Shown one piece after another: positions 54,696 through 63,688 of a stretch of 64,000 nt of DNA. Position numbers and translations under genes: made by a program. The notes below the pieces were generated by a model. That model saw only the letters and a list, made by a program, of their open reading frames with translations, was not told where the DNA came from and searched no databases. Source of the DNA: Thauera sp. K11. GTDB lineage: Bacteria > Pseudomonadota > Gammaproteobacteria > Burkholderiales > Rhodocyclaceae. Numbering within the stretch: position 1 is the first letter of the stretch; the number at the start of each line of letters is the position of its first letter. The DNA lies in the NCBI RefSeq assembly GCF_002354895.1, contig NZ_CP023439.1, positions 4,960,001-5,024,000 on the forward strand, written 5' to 3'.

Positions 54696-55946
54696 ATGAA
54701 GCTGAAATCGGCTGCGCATTTTCTGTCCTCTACCCTGGTCAAGATTGTTGCCGGGCTCGTTGTAATCAAGGTCGTAGCATGGAAACTGGGTCCTGAAGGC
54801 TTCGGCCTTCTCAGTCAGGTCATGACTGTCGTGGCTATTACGGCAATGCTTGCAGGGGCAGGGGTCACGAATGGCCTCATCAAAGTCCTTGCCGGTGCCC
54901 CGGCGAATACAGTCGAAGGAAAGGCTTGGGTTTCGACTGCCTTTACGGTGACAACCCTGGCCTCGGCGATAATTGCCCTGTTGTTGATAATATTTTCGGA
55001 AATGTTGGCGAATCGCTTGCTCCAAGGGCATCTTTCTTCGGTGTTTCTTGGACTTGCCTTGGCCCAGTCGGTAGTTGCCTATGGGAACCTGGTGCAAGCA
55101 GAGGCGAGTAGTCGCGGTGATAGTGCGTTTTATGCAAAGACCAATATCCTGGGAACTGTTCTTGGCGCAGGCATCATCGCAGCGGCTGTTCATATGTCGG
55201 GCTTTGAGGGGGCCGCGTATGGAGTGATGCTGATGCCTGCGTTGCCCGGGCTGCTTGGATTCTGTTATGCCCTCAAAAAAAACAGTGAATTCTTCCGGCA
55301 TCTGGGATGGTCGGTGGATAAATCGCGGATTCGCCATCTTCTTTCTTTTTCCATTGTAACGCTGATTGGTGCGACGTCCATTCCGATTGCCCACCTGATC
55401 ATCCGGGATGTCGTCGGCAGACAGTCCGGATGGGACCAAGTAGGGCTGTGGCAGGGAGCAGTAAAAATATCGGATGTCTATATGCAGTTCGTCGGCGTCG
55501 TTCTGGTCAACTATGCCCTGCCGAGATGCGCAGCAGCAACCAATCTCGATCGGGCGGTGGTCGAACTCAAGACGACGCTGCTCTGGCTGTTGCTGGCCAT
55601 CAGCGCAGGACTACTACTGCTCTACCTGATACGGAACATTGTCATAGAGTTGGTGTTCTCCAAGGATTTCCTGCCGATGTCCGATTTTTTTGCTGCGCAG
55701 TTCATCGGAGACATATTTCGGACTGTTGCTGCATCGATTTCCTTCATGTTCATGGCTCGTGGAATCATCCGGGTTTCGATGATGTTCGAGCTTTTACAAG
55801 GCGTATTCCTCGTAGTGGCGTTCATGCTGCTGGCAAACGTCGCAGGCAGGCTTGCGCCGGTTTACGCGCATGTGATGACATACGGGGTGTTGGCGATCAT
55901 GATGTCTCTGGGATTGATGGCCTGGGTCAAGAGGAATCAGCGATGA
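54696..55946 (+). CDS. Wzx-type oligosaccharide flippase
   Basis: A 416-residue polysaccharide-export membrane protein with about twelve hydrophobic helices. It would flip the undecaprenyl-linked repeat unit across the inner membrane. Family features are KIVAGLVVIKVVAWKLGPEG near the N-terminus and the amphipathic helix pairs throughout. Base composition falls well below the window average from here on. It overlaps the following glycosyltransferase gene by ATGA. The 174-bp gap before it holds nothing recognisable. Confidence 0.85.
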   Translation: MKLKSAAHFLSSTLVKIVAGLVVIKVVAWKLGPEGFGLLSQVMTVVAITAMLAGAGVTNGLIKVLAGAPANTVEGKAWVSTAFTVTTLASAIIALLLIIFSEMLANRLLQGHLSSVFLGLALAQSVVAYGNLVQAEASSRGDSAFYAKTNILGTVLGAGIIAAAVHMSGFEGAAYGVMLMPALPGLLGFCYALKKNSEFFRHLGWSVDKSRIRHLLSFSIVTLIGATSIPIAHLIIRDVVGRQSGWDQVGLWQGAVKISDVYMQFVGVVLVNYALPRCAAATNLDRAVVELKTTLLWLLLAISAGLLLLYLIRNIVIELVFSKDFLPMSDFFAAQFIGDIFRTVAASISFMFMARGIIRVSMMFELLQGVFLVVAFMLLANVAGRLAPVYAHVMTYGVLAIMMSLGLMAWVKRNQR

Positions 55947-57163
55947 AAGTGCTGATGCTGTGCACGCGATTTTCGCTGGAGGAAAGCGACCCCTGGCTTA
56001 CGAATGAGCTGGCTGAATCGCTTCAGGAGTCCGGCCACCAAGTCACCGTTGTGTGTCTCGATTGGTCCGCCAAAGAAGGCACCAGCGTCAGGCTTTCGAC
56101 CTTGGCGGGTGTCCGCGTGATTTCCCTGTCTCCAGTACTCATTCGAACACCGGTCGCTTTCGTTTCAAAATTGTTGAAGTGGACGCTCTCATCTGTCTCT
56201 GCCTATCGGTCGATCCGCAGATTTGCTCATGATGAAGAGTTCGACCTCGTGATTGGTTTCTCTCCGGCAGTAACAATGGCGTTGCCACTCTTGGCGATGA
56301 CACGCAGGCCAAAGACGAAGTCATTCCTGGTTCAATGGGATTTTTTCCCTCATCACCATCGTCAAATCGGGCTGTTATCATCGCGCGTGGCGTTTGCCGT
56401 AGCCAGGACGGCGGAGACGCTGCTCATGCGTAGATTCGATGCAATTGGATGCATGTCGCCGGCCAACGTTGAGTATCTGCGCGCTCATTACCGCCTCCGT
56501 GATGGCCAGGAGGTTTGTGTACTACCAATTTGGGCCAAGGGAGCCCCGTTCCCCGAAGCGGATCGTGATGTTACGCGCCGTAGGTATGATCTGCCGCAGT
56601 CAGCGCCGATCGTCGTATTTGGGGGGCAGCTCAGCCAAGGACGAGGGCTGGAAGATCTGCTCTCTACTGCGGCCATTGCCGAAGAGTGTCAATCCAGTCT
56701 CGCATTCCTCGTCATCGGAAGTGGCCCGTTGGAATCTCTCGTAAAAGCGTATGTTGACGAAGGGCATAGAAATCTGATCTGGATCCCGAGAGTCCCCCGA
56801 TCTGAATATCTCGAAATCATAAGAGCCTGTGATCTCTCCCTTGTCTGCACGGTCAGGGATGTGGATGTGCCAAGCTTCCCCTCAAAAACCCTCGACTATC
56901 TGAGGGTAGGGCTTCCGATCGTCGCATCAGTCGAAAAGACTACGGACTACGGCGACTTCCTCGTTTCTCAAGGAGTCGGTATCAGTGTCGAGGCAGGGCG
57001 GCCGCGAGAGCTTCTTGAGGCAATCGGATGCCTGGCCGCCGACCAGGAAAAATTGCGGGCGATGGGAAAACGGGGGCCGGCTTGCTTCGCGGATAATTTC
57101 GAAGTTGGCCGCGTTTCTATGAAGCTGCTCGAAATGGCGGGGTGCGCCATGAAGGTGGTTTGA
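55943..57163 (+). CDS. Glycosyltransferase (GT4-like)
   Basis: A 406-residue GT-B glycosyltransferase. The N-terminal half has VLMLCTRFSLEESDPWLTNE and a membrane-associated stretch. The C-terminal half binds the donor (IVVFGGQLSQGRGLEDLLST, VIGSGPLESLVKAY, VPSFPSKTLDYLRVGLPIVA), where the EX7E-type region is replaced by PSKTLDYLRVG. Donor and acceptor are unknown. It is translationally coupled to the flippase gene (ATGA) and lies 6 bp before the putative polymerase gene. Confidence 0.85.
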   Translation: MKVLMLCTRFSLEESDPWLTNELAESLQESGHQVTVVCLDWSAKEGTSVRLSTLAGVRVISLSPVLIRTPVAFVSKLLKWTLSSVSAYRSIRRFAHDEEFDLVIGFSPAVTMALPLLAMTRRPKTKSFLVQWDFFPHHHRQIGLLSSRVAFAVARTAETLLMRRFDAIGCMSPANVEYLRAHYRLRDGQEVCVLPIWAKGAPFPEADRDVTRRRYDLPQSAPIVVFGGQLSQGRGLEDLLSTAAIAEECQSSLAFLVIGSGPLESLVKAYVDEGHRNLIWIPRVPRSEYLEIIRACDLSLVCTVRDVDVPSFPSKTLDYLRVGLPIVASVEKTTDYGDFLVSQGVGISVEAGRPRELLEAIGCLAADQEKLRAMGKRGPACFADNFEVGRVSMKLLEMAGCAMKVV

Positions 57164-57169
57164 ACTCCA

Positions 57170-58480
57170 ATGAGCACTTTCTTCAGTAAAATTAGATATC
57201 TGCCTGTCGCGCTCGGCGCGACGTATCTGGCGACGACTATTCTGCTCTTCTTTGCAGGCCCTTTCGATTGGCCGATCAGGAACGCGGATGTATTGACAAT
57301 GTTCTTGTCGGCTTGTGTTGCCGGCATCGTTCTTGGGTTTCTCATCGGTTCGTATGTTGGGGTTCCACGCCAGCATTTTGCTGGGTGGCGGATGTTTTTC
57401 CGCTTTGGTGCCGTGGCTAGCGTAATTCTACTATTCCCGTCGACGTGGGTTTATACGGGTAAATGGCCGTGGGAAATCGTGAGCGTGCTTGGCGACCAGG
57501 GCGAGGCATACAGGGAAATGCTTGCTGCGCTTGAGGCGAATGAATCGGGGATTCGCCCTTATGTGGCTGTCGTCAGGGCCGTTTTGGCGCCTTTCGTATT
57601 TTGCGTTATTCCTTTCGGGATACTGAGATGGCGCGAGCTTCGACGAGCGGACGTGGCTCTGCTGGTTTTGCACATCATCGCCATATTGATATTTTCCCTG
57701 ATGAGAGGAACGGATCGAGAGACGGGTGATCTGCTGATTATTGTTGGCGCGACATTCATGGTGGTAATGGGGCGTTTAGGTATCAAACGAGGAAGGTTTC
57801 CGTTCTCAGCCTCGAAATTTGTTGTCGCGTCGGTGGCGTTTGGGCTGTTCTTGTGCGCTACGTTTTTTCTGTTTGTGGATCGAAAAGAGTCGCGCATGGG
57901 GGGAAGCGATGCCTTTTGCGTTGCGGAGGGGGTTGTCTGTTCGGTTCGCGATGCCAATGAAGATCCCCTCCGCGCAAGGGCTACGTTTGGGCTGGAAATG
58001 ATGACAGCTTATGCGTCGCAGGGGTACTATGGCCTGTCGCTTGCGCTCGAAGAGAACTTTACGTCGACATATGGACTGGGGCACTCAGCATTTCTCATGA
58101 GTTTTTTCTCGAGCAATGTAGACGAATCGCTGTATCAACGCAGTTATGTGGCTAAGTTGAGGGCGGTTGGATGGGATGACAAGTCGAATTGGTCCACTCT
58201 TTTTTCATGGATTGCGAGTGACATAGGTTTTCCGATTGTTCCAGTAGTAATGGTAGTGTTTGGCGCCGTGTGGGCCATTGCGTGGAAAAGCGCTGTTCAA
58301 TGTACAAGCGACATAGGGGCATTGATTTTTCTTTATTCGTGCCTGCTGGTTTTTTATATTCCGGCAAATAATCAATTGACTCAAACGGTTGATTCGTATT
58401 TTTCCGCCTTGTTTTGGTTCTTCCTCTGGGTGATGAAAGGATATCCAAGAGCCGCTTGTGCTGCTGGATTTCGTCGTTAG
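57170..58480 (+). CDS. Putative repeat-unit polymerase (Wzy-like membrane protein)
   Basis: A 436-residue membrane protein with about ten hydrophobic segments and one large periplasmic loop (about 235-330, holding two Cys in FCVAEGVVCSV). No conserved family motif is recognised. The call rests on topology, on position next to the flippase and glycosyltransferase, and on the locus otherwise lacking a polymerase. Composition is the lowest in GC of the locus, as is usual for wzy genes. Confidence 0.65.
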   Translation: MSTFFSKIRYLPVALGATYLATTILLFFAGPFDWPIRNADVLTMFLSACVAGIVLGFLIGSYVGVPRQHFAGWRMFFRFGAVASVILLFPSTWVYTGKWPWEIVSVLGDQGEAYREMLAALEANESGIRPYVAVVRAVLAPFVFCVIPFGILRWRELRRADVALLVLHIIAILIFSLMRGTDRETGDLLIIVGATFMVVMGRLGIKRGRFPFSASKFVVASVAFGLFLCATFFLFVDRKESRMGGSDAFCVAEGVVCSVRDANEDPLRARATFGLEMMTAYASQGYYGLSLALEENFTSTYGLGHSAFLMSFFSSNVDESLYQRSYVAKLRAVGWDDKSNWSTLFSWIASDIGFPIVPVVMVVFGAVWAIAWKSAVQCTSDIGALIFLYSCLLVFYIPANNQLTQTVDSYFSALFWFFLWVMKGYPRAACAAGFRR

Positions 58481-58498
58481 GAATTGAACGAGAAAGTT

Positions 58499-59542
58499 AT
58501 GTTTAGAGAAAACGTACTCTTGATTACCGGTGGTACTGGTTCTTTTGGAAACGCGGTGTTGAGGCGCTTCCTCGCCTCCGATATAGGCGAGATCCGCATC
58601 TTCAGCCGCGACGAGAAGAAGCAGGACGATATGCGCAAGCGCTACAATAGCGACAAGTTGAAATTTTACATCGGCGATGTGCGCGACCAACGCAGCGTGG
58701 GGCAGGCGATGCGGGGTGTGGACTTCGTGTTTCACGCTGCGGCGCTCAAGCAGGTGCCTTCCTGCGAGTTCCATCCGATGCAGGCAGTGCGTACGAATGT
58801 ACTGGGGACCGAAAACGTATTGGAGGCGGCGATTGCAGCAGGAGTGAAGCGTGTGGTGTGCCTTTCCACCGACAAGGCGGTTTATCCGATCAACGCCATG
58901 GGTATCAGCAAGGCGATGATGGAAAAGGTGATGGTGGCGGCCAGCCGCAACCTGGAAGGCACTGGGACGGTGATCTGCGGTACGCGCTACGGCAACGTGA
59001 TGGCTTCGCGCGGGTCGGTGATTCCCTTGTTCGTCGATCAGGTCTTTTCAGGCAAGCCGATCACGATCACCGATCCGACCATGACACGCTTCATGATGAC
59101 GCTGGCCGATGCCGTGGATCTGGTGCTGTATGCCTTCGAGCATGGCAACAATGGCGACATCTTCGTGCAGAAGGCGCCGGCCGCCACGGTCGAAACATTG
59201 GCGAAGGCGATCCTGGCGCTGATGGGCAAGCCGGATCACCCGGTCTCGGTGATGGGTACGCGTCATGGCGAAAAGCTCTATGAGGCGCTGCTGAGCCGCG
59301 AGGAGATGGCCTGCGCCGAAGACATGGGCGACTACTACCGTGTGCCGCCGGATGGCCGCGACCTGAACTACGCAAAATTCGTGGAGCAGGGTGAGACGAG
59401 GCTGACGCAGACGACCCATGGCGAAGACTACAACTCCCACAACACGACGAGGCTGGACGTCGATGGCATGGCCAGACTGCTGTTGAAGCTCGACTTCATG
59501 CAGCGCATCGCACGTGGCGAGCACGCGGCGGCAGAGGAGTGA
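58499..59542 (+). CDS. capE: UDP-GlcNAc 4,6-dehydratase/5-epimerase (CapE/FnlA type)
   Basis: A 347-residue extended SDR enzyme starting UDP-N-acetyl-L-fucosamine synthesis. The NAD motif is ITGGTGSFGNAVLRRFL. The active site shows the CapE-type Met-x3-Lys (NAMGISKAMMEK) instead of Tyr-x3-Lys. VVCLSTDKAVYPINAMG and TRFMMTLADAVDLVLYAFEH are typical. An in-frame TTG at 58484 exists, but the ATG at 58499 is preferred. CapF- and CapG-type genes follow, giving the full three-step pathway. Confidence 0.93.
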   Translation: MFRENVLLITGGTGSFGNAVLRRFLASDIGEIRIFSRDEKKQDDMRKRYNSDKLKFYIGDVRDQRSVGQAMRGVDFVFHAAALKQVPSCEFHPMQAVRTNVLGTENVLEAAIAAGVKRVVCLSTDKAVYPINAMGISKAMMEKVMVAASRNLEGTGTVICGTRYGNVMASRGSVIPLFVDQVFSGKPITITDPTMTRFMMTLADAVDLVLYAFEHGNNGDIFVQKAPAATVETLAKAILALMGKPDHPVSVMGTRHGEKLYEALLSREEMACAEDMGDYYRVPPDGRDLNYAKFVEQGETRLTQTTHGEDYNSHNTTRLDVDGMARLLLKLDFMQRIARGEHAAAEE

Positions 59543-59546
59543 TTCG

Positions 59547-60674
59547 ATGAAGGTACTGATCACCGGCGCCAATGGTTTCGTTGGCAGGAATCTTCAACTG
59601 CACCTGTCCGAGCGTAAAGACGTGGAGGTTGTGTGTTTCACTCGCGAACACGCGGTAGACGCGCTGCCTGATCTGCTGCGCGGCGTGGACTTCGTTTTTC
59701 ACCTTGCGGGCGTGAATCGCCCAAAGGACCCCGCCGAGTTCGTGACGGGTAATGCAGACCTGACCTTGGCGTTGTGCAAGGCGGTGGGCGGGATGGCGGA
59801 GAAGACGGGCAACAGGGTACCGATCGTCTATACGTCGTCTATCCAGGCGGCGTACGCCAATCCATATGGTGCAAGCAAGCGGGAGGCTGAAGCGGCACTG
59901 AGTTCGCTGGCCGACACCCACGGGATACCGATACATGTTTTCCGGCTGCCGAATGTATTCGGCAAGTGGTGCCGGCCCAATTACAATTCGGCGGTGGCGA
60001 CCTTCTGCCACAACATCGCGCGCGGGCTGCCGATCCATATCAATGACCCGGCCGCCGCGGTGACGCTGGTATATGTGGATGACGTAGTCGAGCGTTTCAT
60101 CCAGCTCATGGACGGCGCCGATGCGGCTCCGGATGCCGAAGGCTTTGCCGCCGTGACGCCGCAGTACACCACGACGGTGGGTGAGATGGCGCAGTTGATC
60201 GAAACCTTCCGCGACAGCCGCTGCACGTTGATGACCGAGCGGGTGGGCACCGGATTCGTACGTGCGCTGTACGCCACCTACGTGAGCTACCTGCCGGTCG
60301 AATCCTTCACGTACACCGTACCGCAGCACGGCGACCCGCGCGGCGTGTTCGTCGAGATGCTGAAGACGCCCGACTGCGGGCAGTTTTCGTTCTTCACCGC
60401 ACACCCTGGCATTACCCGCGGCGGTCACTACCATCACACCAAGACCGAGAAATTCCTGGTCATCAAGGGCCAGGCCCGTTTCAAGTTCCGCCATATGCAG
60501 ACGGGCGAAACGCACGAGCTTGTGACGAGCGGCGACAAAGCCGAGATCGTCGAGACCGTACCCGGCTGGACGCACGACATCACCAACATCGGCAGCGATG
60601 AAATGGTGGTAATGCTGTGGGCGAACGAAGTGTTCGACCGCGCACGCCCCGACACTTTCGCCTGTCCCCTGTAA
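59547..60674 (+). CDS. capF: Bifunctional UDP-sugar reductase (CapF/FnlB type)
   Basis: A 375-residue second enzyme of UDP-L-FucNAc synthesis. The N-terminal SDR domain (about 1-245) has GANGFVGRNLQLHL and the catalytic YGASK in NPYGASKREAEA. A C-terminal cupin domain (about 255-370) binds metal through GGHYHHTKTEKFLVIKGQ. This SDR-cupin fusion is diagnostic of CapF. The start at 59547 has a GGAG, 4 bp after capE. Confidence 0.93.
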   Translation: MKVLITGANGFVGRNLQLHLSERKDVEVVCFTREHAVDALPDLLRGVDFVFHLAGVNRPKDPAEFVTGNADLTLALCKAVGGMAEKTGNRVPIVYTSSIQAAYANPYGASKREAEAALSSLADTHGIPIHVFRLPNVFGKWCRPNYNSAVATFCHNIARGLPIHINDPAAAVTLVYVDDVVERFIQLMDGADAAPDAEGFAAVTPQYTTTVGEMAQLIETFRDSRCTLMTERVGTGFVRALYATYVSYLPVESFTYTVPQHGDPRGVFVEMLKTPDCGQFSFFTAHPGITRGGHYHHTKTEKFLVIKGQARFKFRHMQTGETHELVTSGDKAEIVETVPGWTHDITNIGSDEMVVMLWANEVFDRARPDTFACPL

Positions 60675-60698
60675 AAAAGCACATTCGTCCCGAGAGTC

Positions 60699-61835
60699 AT
60701 GAAAAAGCTGAAAGTCATGTCGGTGGTCGGCACCCGGCCCGAGATCATCCGCCTGTCGCGCGTGCTGGCCGCGCTGGACGAGCATTGCGACCACGTGTTG
60801 GTGCATACCGGGCAGAACTACGACTACGAATTGAACCAGGTCTTTTTCGACGACCTTGGTGTGCGCAAGCCCGACTATTTCCTGAACAGTGCGGAAGGCA
60901 GCACGGGGGCTGCGCACACGATCGGCAACCTGATCATCGCGGTCGACCGCGTGCTGGGCGAAGTCCAGCCCGAGGCGATGCTCGTACTGGGCGACACCAA
61001 CAGTTGCCTGTCGGTGATCCCGGCCAAGCGGCGCAAGGTGCCGATCTTCCACATGGAAGCGGGCAACCGCTGCTTTGATCAGCGTGTGCCGGAAGAGACC
61101 AACCGCCGGATCGTCGACCACACGGCCGACATCAATCTGACCTACAGCACGATTGCGCGCGACTACCTGCTGCGCGAAGGGCTGCCGCCCGACCAGGTGA
61201 TCAAGACCGGTAGCCCGATGTTCGAGGTGTTGACGCATTACCGCTCCCGCATCGAGGCATCCGACGCGCTGCAGCGGCTATCGCTGGCGACGGGGCGCTA
61301 TTTCGTGGTGAGCGCGCATCGCGAGGAGAACATCGAGTCGGAGAAATCCTTCGCCAAGCTGGTGGCCGTGCTCAACGCGGTGGCTGAAGATCATGGCCTG
61401 CCGGTGATCGTATCGACGCATCCGCGTACGCAAAAGCGTGTGGATGCGACGGGAGCGCACTTCCATCCCCAGGTGCGTCTGCTGAAACCGCTTGGCTTTC
61501 ACGACTACGTGAAGCTGCAACTCTCTGCAAAGGCGGTGCTTTCGGACAGCGGCACGATCAACGAAGAGTCGTCGATCCTGAACTTTCCTGCGTTGAATCT
61601 GCGCGAGGCGCACGAGCGGCCGGAAGGCATGGAAGAGGCCGCCGTCATGATGGTAGGGCTGGAGGTGGATCGGGTGCGCCAGGGGCTGGCGATTCTGGAG
61701 ACACAACCGCGCGGCGAAATCCGTGCCCTGCGCCTGGTGGCCGATTACAGCATGCCGAACGTCTCGGACAAGGTGGTGCGTATCATTCACAGCTATACCG
61801 ACTACGTGAAGCGCGTGGTGTGGAAACAGTATTGA
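60699..61835 (+). CDS. capG: UDP-N-acetylglucosamine 2-epimerase family (CapG/FnlC type)
   Basis: A 378-residue non-hydrolysing 2-epimerase that completes UDP-N-acetyl-L-fucosamine from the talosamine form. Landmarks are VVGTRPEIIRLSRVLAAL, HTGQNYDYELNQVFFDDLG, FHMEAGNRCFDQRVPEETNR and SDSGTINEESSILNFPALNL. Its place directly after capE and capF distinguishes it from WecB-type epimerases. Confidence 0.93.
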   Translation: MKKLKVMSVVGTRPEIIRLSRVLAALDEHCDHVLVHTGQNYDYELNQVFFDDLGVRKPDYFLNSAEGSTGAAHTIGNLIIAVDRVLGEVQPEAMLVLGDTNSCLSVIPAKRRKVPIFHMEAGNRCFDQRVPEETNRRIVDHTADINLTYSTIARDYLLREGLPPDQVIKTGSPMFEVLTHYRSRIEASDALQRLSLATGRYFVVSAHREENIESEKSFAKLVAVLNAVAEDHGLPVIVSTHPRTQKRVDATGAHFHPQVRLLKPLGFHDYVKLQLSAKAVLSDSGTINEESSILNFPALNLREAHERPEGMEEAAVMMVGLEVDRVRQGLAILETQPRGEIRALRLVADYSMPNVSDKVVRIIHSYTDYVKRVVWKQY

Positions 61836-61840
61836 AGAAG

Positions 61841-63073
61841 ATGAGCATCCGCGTCTTGCTGATGACCCAATGGTTCGATCCCGAGCCGACCTTCAAGGGC
61901 TTGGTCTTTGCGCGCGAACTCGTCAGGCAGGGTTTTGAGGTGGAGGTGTTGACCGGCTTCCCGAATTATCCGGGCGGGAAAGTCTATGACGGCTACAGGA
62001 TCAGGTTGCTTCAGCGCGAGACGATCGACGGCGTGCGGATCACGCGTGTTCCACTTTTTCCGAGCCATGATCAGAGCAAGCTCGGGCGGATTCTCAATTA
62101 CGCCAGCTTCGCCGCCACTTCTTTGTTATACGGCTTGTTTGGAGCCAGACGCCCGGACGTCGTGTATGCATATCATCCTCCGCTGAGTGTCGGAGTGAGC
62201 GCGGCTTTCCTGAGACTGTTGAGGAAGGTGCCGGTCGTGTATGACATACAGGATATGTGGCCGGATACGCTGCGTGCTACGGGCATGTTCTCGAACGAAA
62301 AGGCGCTGTCGTTCGTGGCGAAGGTCTGTGACTGGGTTTATCGGAGAATGGATCGTTTGACCGTTCTTTCACCGGGTTTCAAACGATTGTTGATCGAAAG
62401 GGGCGTTCCGGAAGGGAAGATCGACGTCATTTACAACTGGTGCGCCGAGGATAATCTGACCACGCCGACCGGCAGCCTGCCAGCCGGGTTCCCGGGAAAG
62501 GATCGGTTTTGCGTCCTGTTCGCTGGCAACATGGGCAAGGCACAGGCACTGGCCGCCGTGCTGGATGCCGCCAAACTCGTGAAGGAGCGAGATCCTCGCC
62601 TGTGTTTCGTTTTTCTGGGCGGAGGCATTGAAGTGGAGAGATTGAAGCAACTCGCCGCCGAGAGTGCATTGGACAATGTGGTCTTCCTGCCGCAGGTGCC
62701 GATGGCCCAGGTCGGCGTATTGCTGTCGGCGGCGGATGCGCTGCTTGTCCATCTGAAGCAGGATCCGCTGTTTCGGATCACGATTCCATCGAAGACTCAA
62801 GCATACATGGCGGTGGGCAAGCCGATCCTGATGGCGGTCGATGGGGACGCGGCGGATCTCGTCAGGGAAAGTGGCGGGGGCTGTATCGCGCGGTCCGAAG
62901 ATCCTGTTTCGATCGCCGAAGCTGCATTGTCGCTGATGCATATGAGCGAGGAAGAGAGGGCGGGAATGGCTGCCTGCAACAGGCGCTTCTATCGGGAAAA
63001 ATTGTCGTTGGCGGTCGGTGTGGCACGCTTTGGCGCGCTCTTCCGGCAACTCGCGGCAAAGGCATCGAGTTGA
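61841..63073 (+). CDS. wbuB: Glycosyltransferase, WbuB type (probable FucNAc transferase)
   Basis: A 410-residue GT4 transferase. The N-terminus VLLMTQWFDPEPTFKGLVFA and LTGFPNYPGGKVYDGYRIRL are typical of WbuB-like proteins. VVYDIQDMWPDTLRATG and LHLKQDPLFRITIPSKTQAY complete the pattern, the latter being the donor-binding region. WbuB homologues usually travel with capE-capF-capG and transfer N-acetyl-L-fucosamine, and the neighbourhood fits. The ATG at 61841 is preferred over GTG at 61820, which lies inside capG. Confidence 0.9.
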   Translation: MSIRVLLMTQWFDPEPTFKGLVFARELVRQGFEVEVLTGFPNYPGGKVYDGYRIRLLQRETIDGVRITRVPLFPSHDQSKLGRILNYASFAATSLLYGLFGARRPDVVYAYHPPLSVGVSAAFLRLLRKVPVVYDIQDMWPDTLRATGMFSNEKALSFVAKVCDWVYRRMDRLTVLSPGFKRLLIERGVPEGKIDVIYNWCAEDNLTTPTGSLPAGFPGKDRFCVLFAGNMGKAQALAAVLDAAKLVKERDPRLCFVFLGGGIEVERLKQLAAESALDNVVFLPQVPMAQVGVLLSAADALLVHLKQDPLFRITIPSKTQAYMAVGKPILMAVDGDAADLVRESGGGCIARSEDPVSIAEAALSLMHMSEEERAGMAACNRRFYREKLSLAVGVARFGALFRQLAAKASS

Positions 63074-63079
63074 CCCGGG

Positions 63080-63688
63080 ATGCTTAAACGTCCATTCGAT
63101 ATCGTTGGTGCTGCGGCGGGGCTGTTGTTTCTATCTCCAGTCGTCCTTTTCGTTGCGTGGCAGATCCACCGCAGGCTTGGCTCCCCCGTGCTTTTCCGGC
63201 AGACCCGTCCCGGTTTTCATGGCAAGCCCTTCCAGATGATCAAGTTCCGCACCATGCGCGATGCGGTCGACATCGACGGGAACCCCCTGCCCGATGCCGA
63301 GCGGATGACGCCTTTCGGCAGTTTCCTGCGCTCTTCCAGCCTGGATGAACTGCCAGAATTGTGGAATGTGCTCAAGGGCGACATGAGCCTCGTCGGCCCG
63401 CGTCCGTTGTTGATGGAGTACCTGCCACTCTACTCGGCGGAGCAGTACCGTCGCCATGATGTTCGCCCCGGCGTAACGGGCTGGGCGCAAGTGAACGGCC
63501 GCAATGCATTGAGCTGGGAAGAGAAATTCCGCCTGGATGTATGGTATGTGGATAACCGGTCGTTTTGGCTGGATCTGAAGATCCTGTTCCTGACGGTGAG
63601 GAGAGTGCTCGTGAGGGACGGAATCAGCGCGGCAGGGGAGGTGACGATGCCTCGCTTCACAGGGTCGCCCAAGGAGGACGGACGTTGA
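63080..63688 (+). CDS. Initiating phosphoglycosyl transferase (PglC/WcaJ-type)
   Basis: A 202-residue monotopic phosphoglycosyl transferase that loads the first sugar phosphate on undecaprenyl phosphate. MLKRPFDIVGAAAGLLFLSP forms the re-entrant helix. Catalytic parts are PVLFRQTRPGFHGKPFQMIK, FGSFLRSSSLDELPELWNVL with the Asp-Glu dyad, and MSLVGPRPLLMEYLPLYS. Its short form lacks the extra N-terminal helices of WcaJ and resembles PglC, which uses diacetylated bacillosamine. The adjacent PglD-type gene supports that substrate (inference). Confidence 0.93.
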   Translation: MLKRPFDIVGAAAGLLFLSPVVLFVAWQIHRRLGSPVLFRQTRPGFHGKPFQMIKFRTMRDAVDIDGNPLPDAERMTPFGSFLRSSSLDELPELWNVLKGDMSLVGPRPLLMEYLPLYSAEQYRRHDVRPGVTGWAQVNGRNALSWEEKFRLDVWYVDNRSFWLDLKILFLTVRRVLVRDGISAAGEVTMPRFTGSPKEDGR

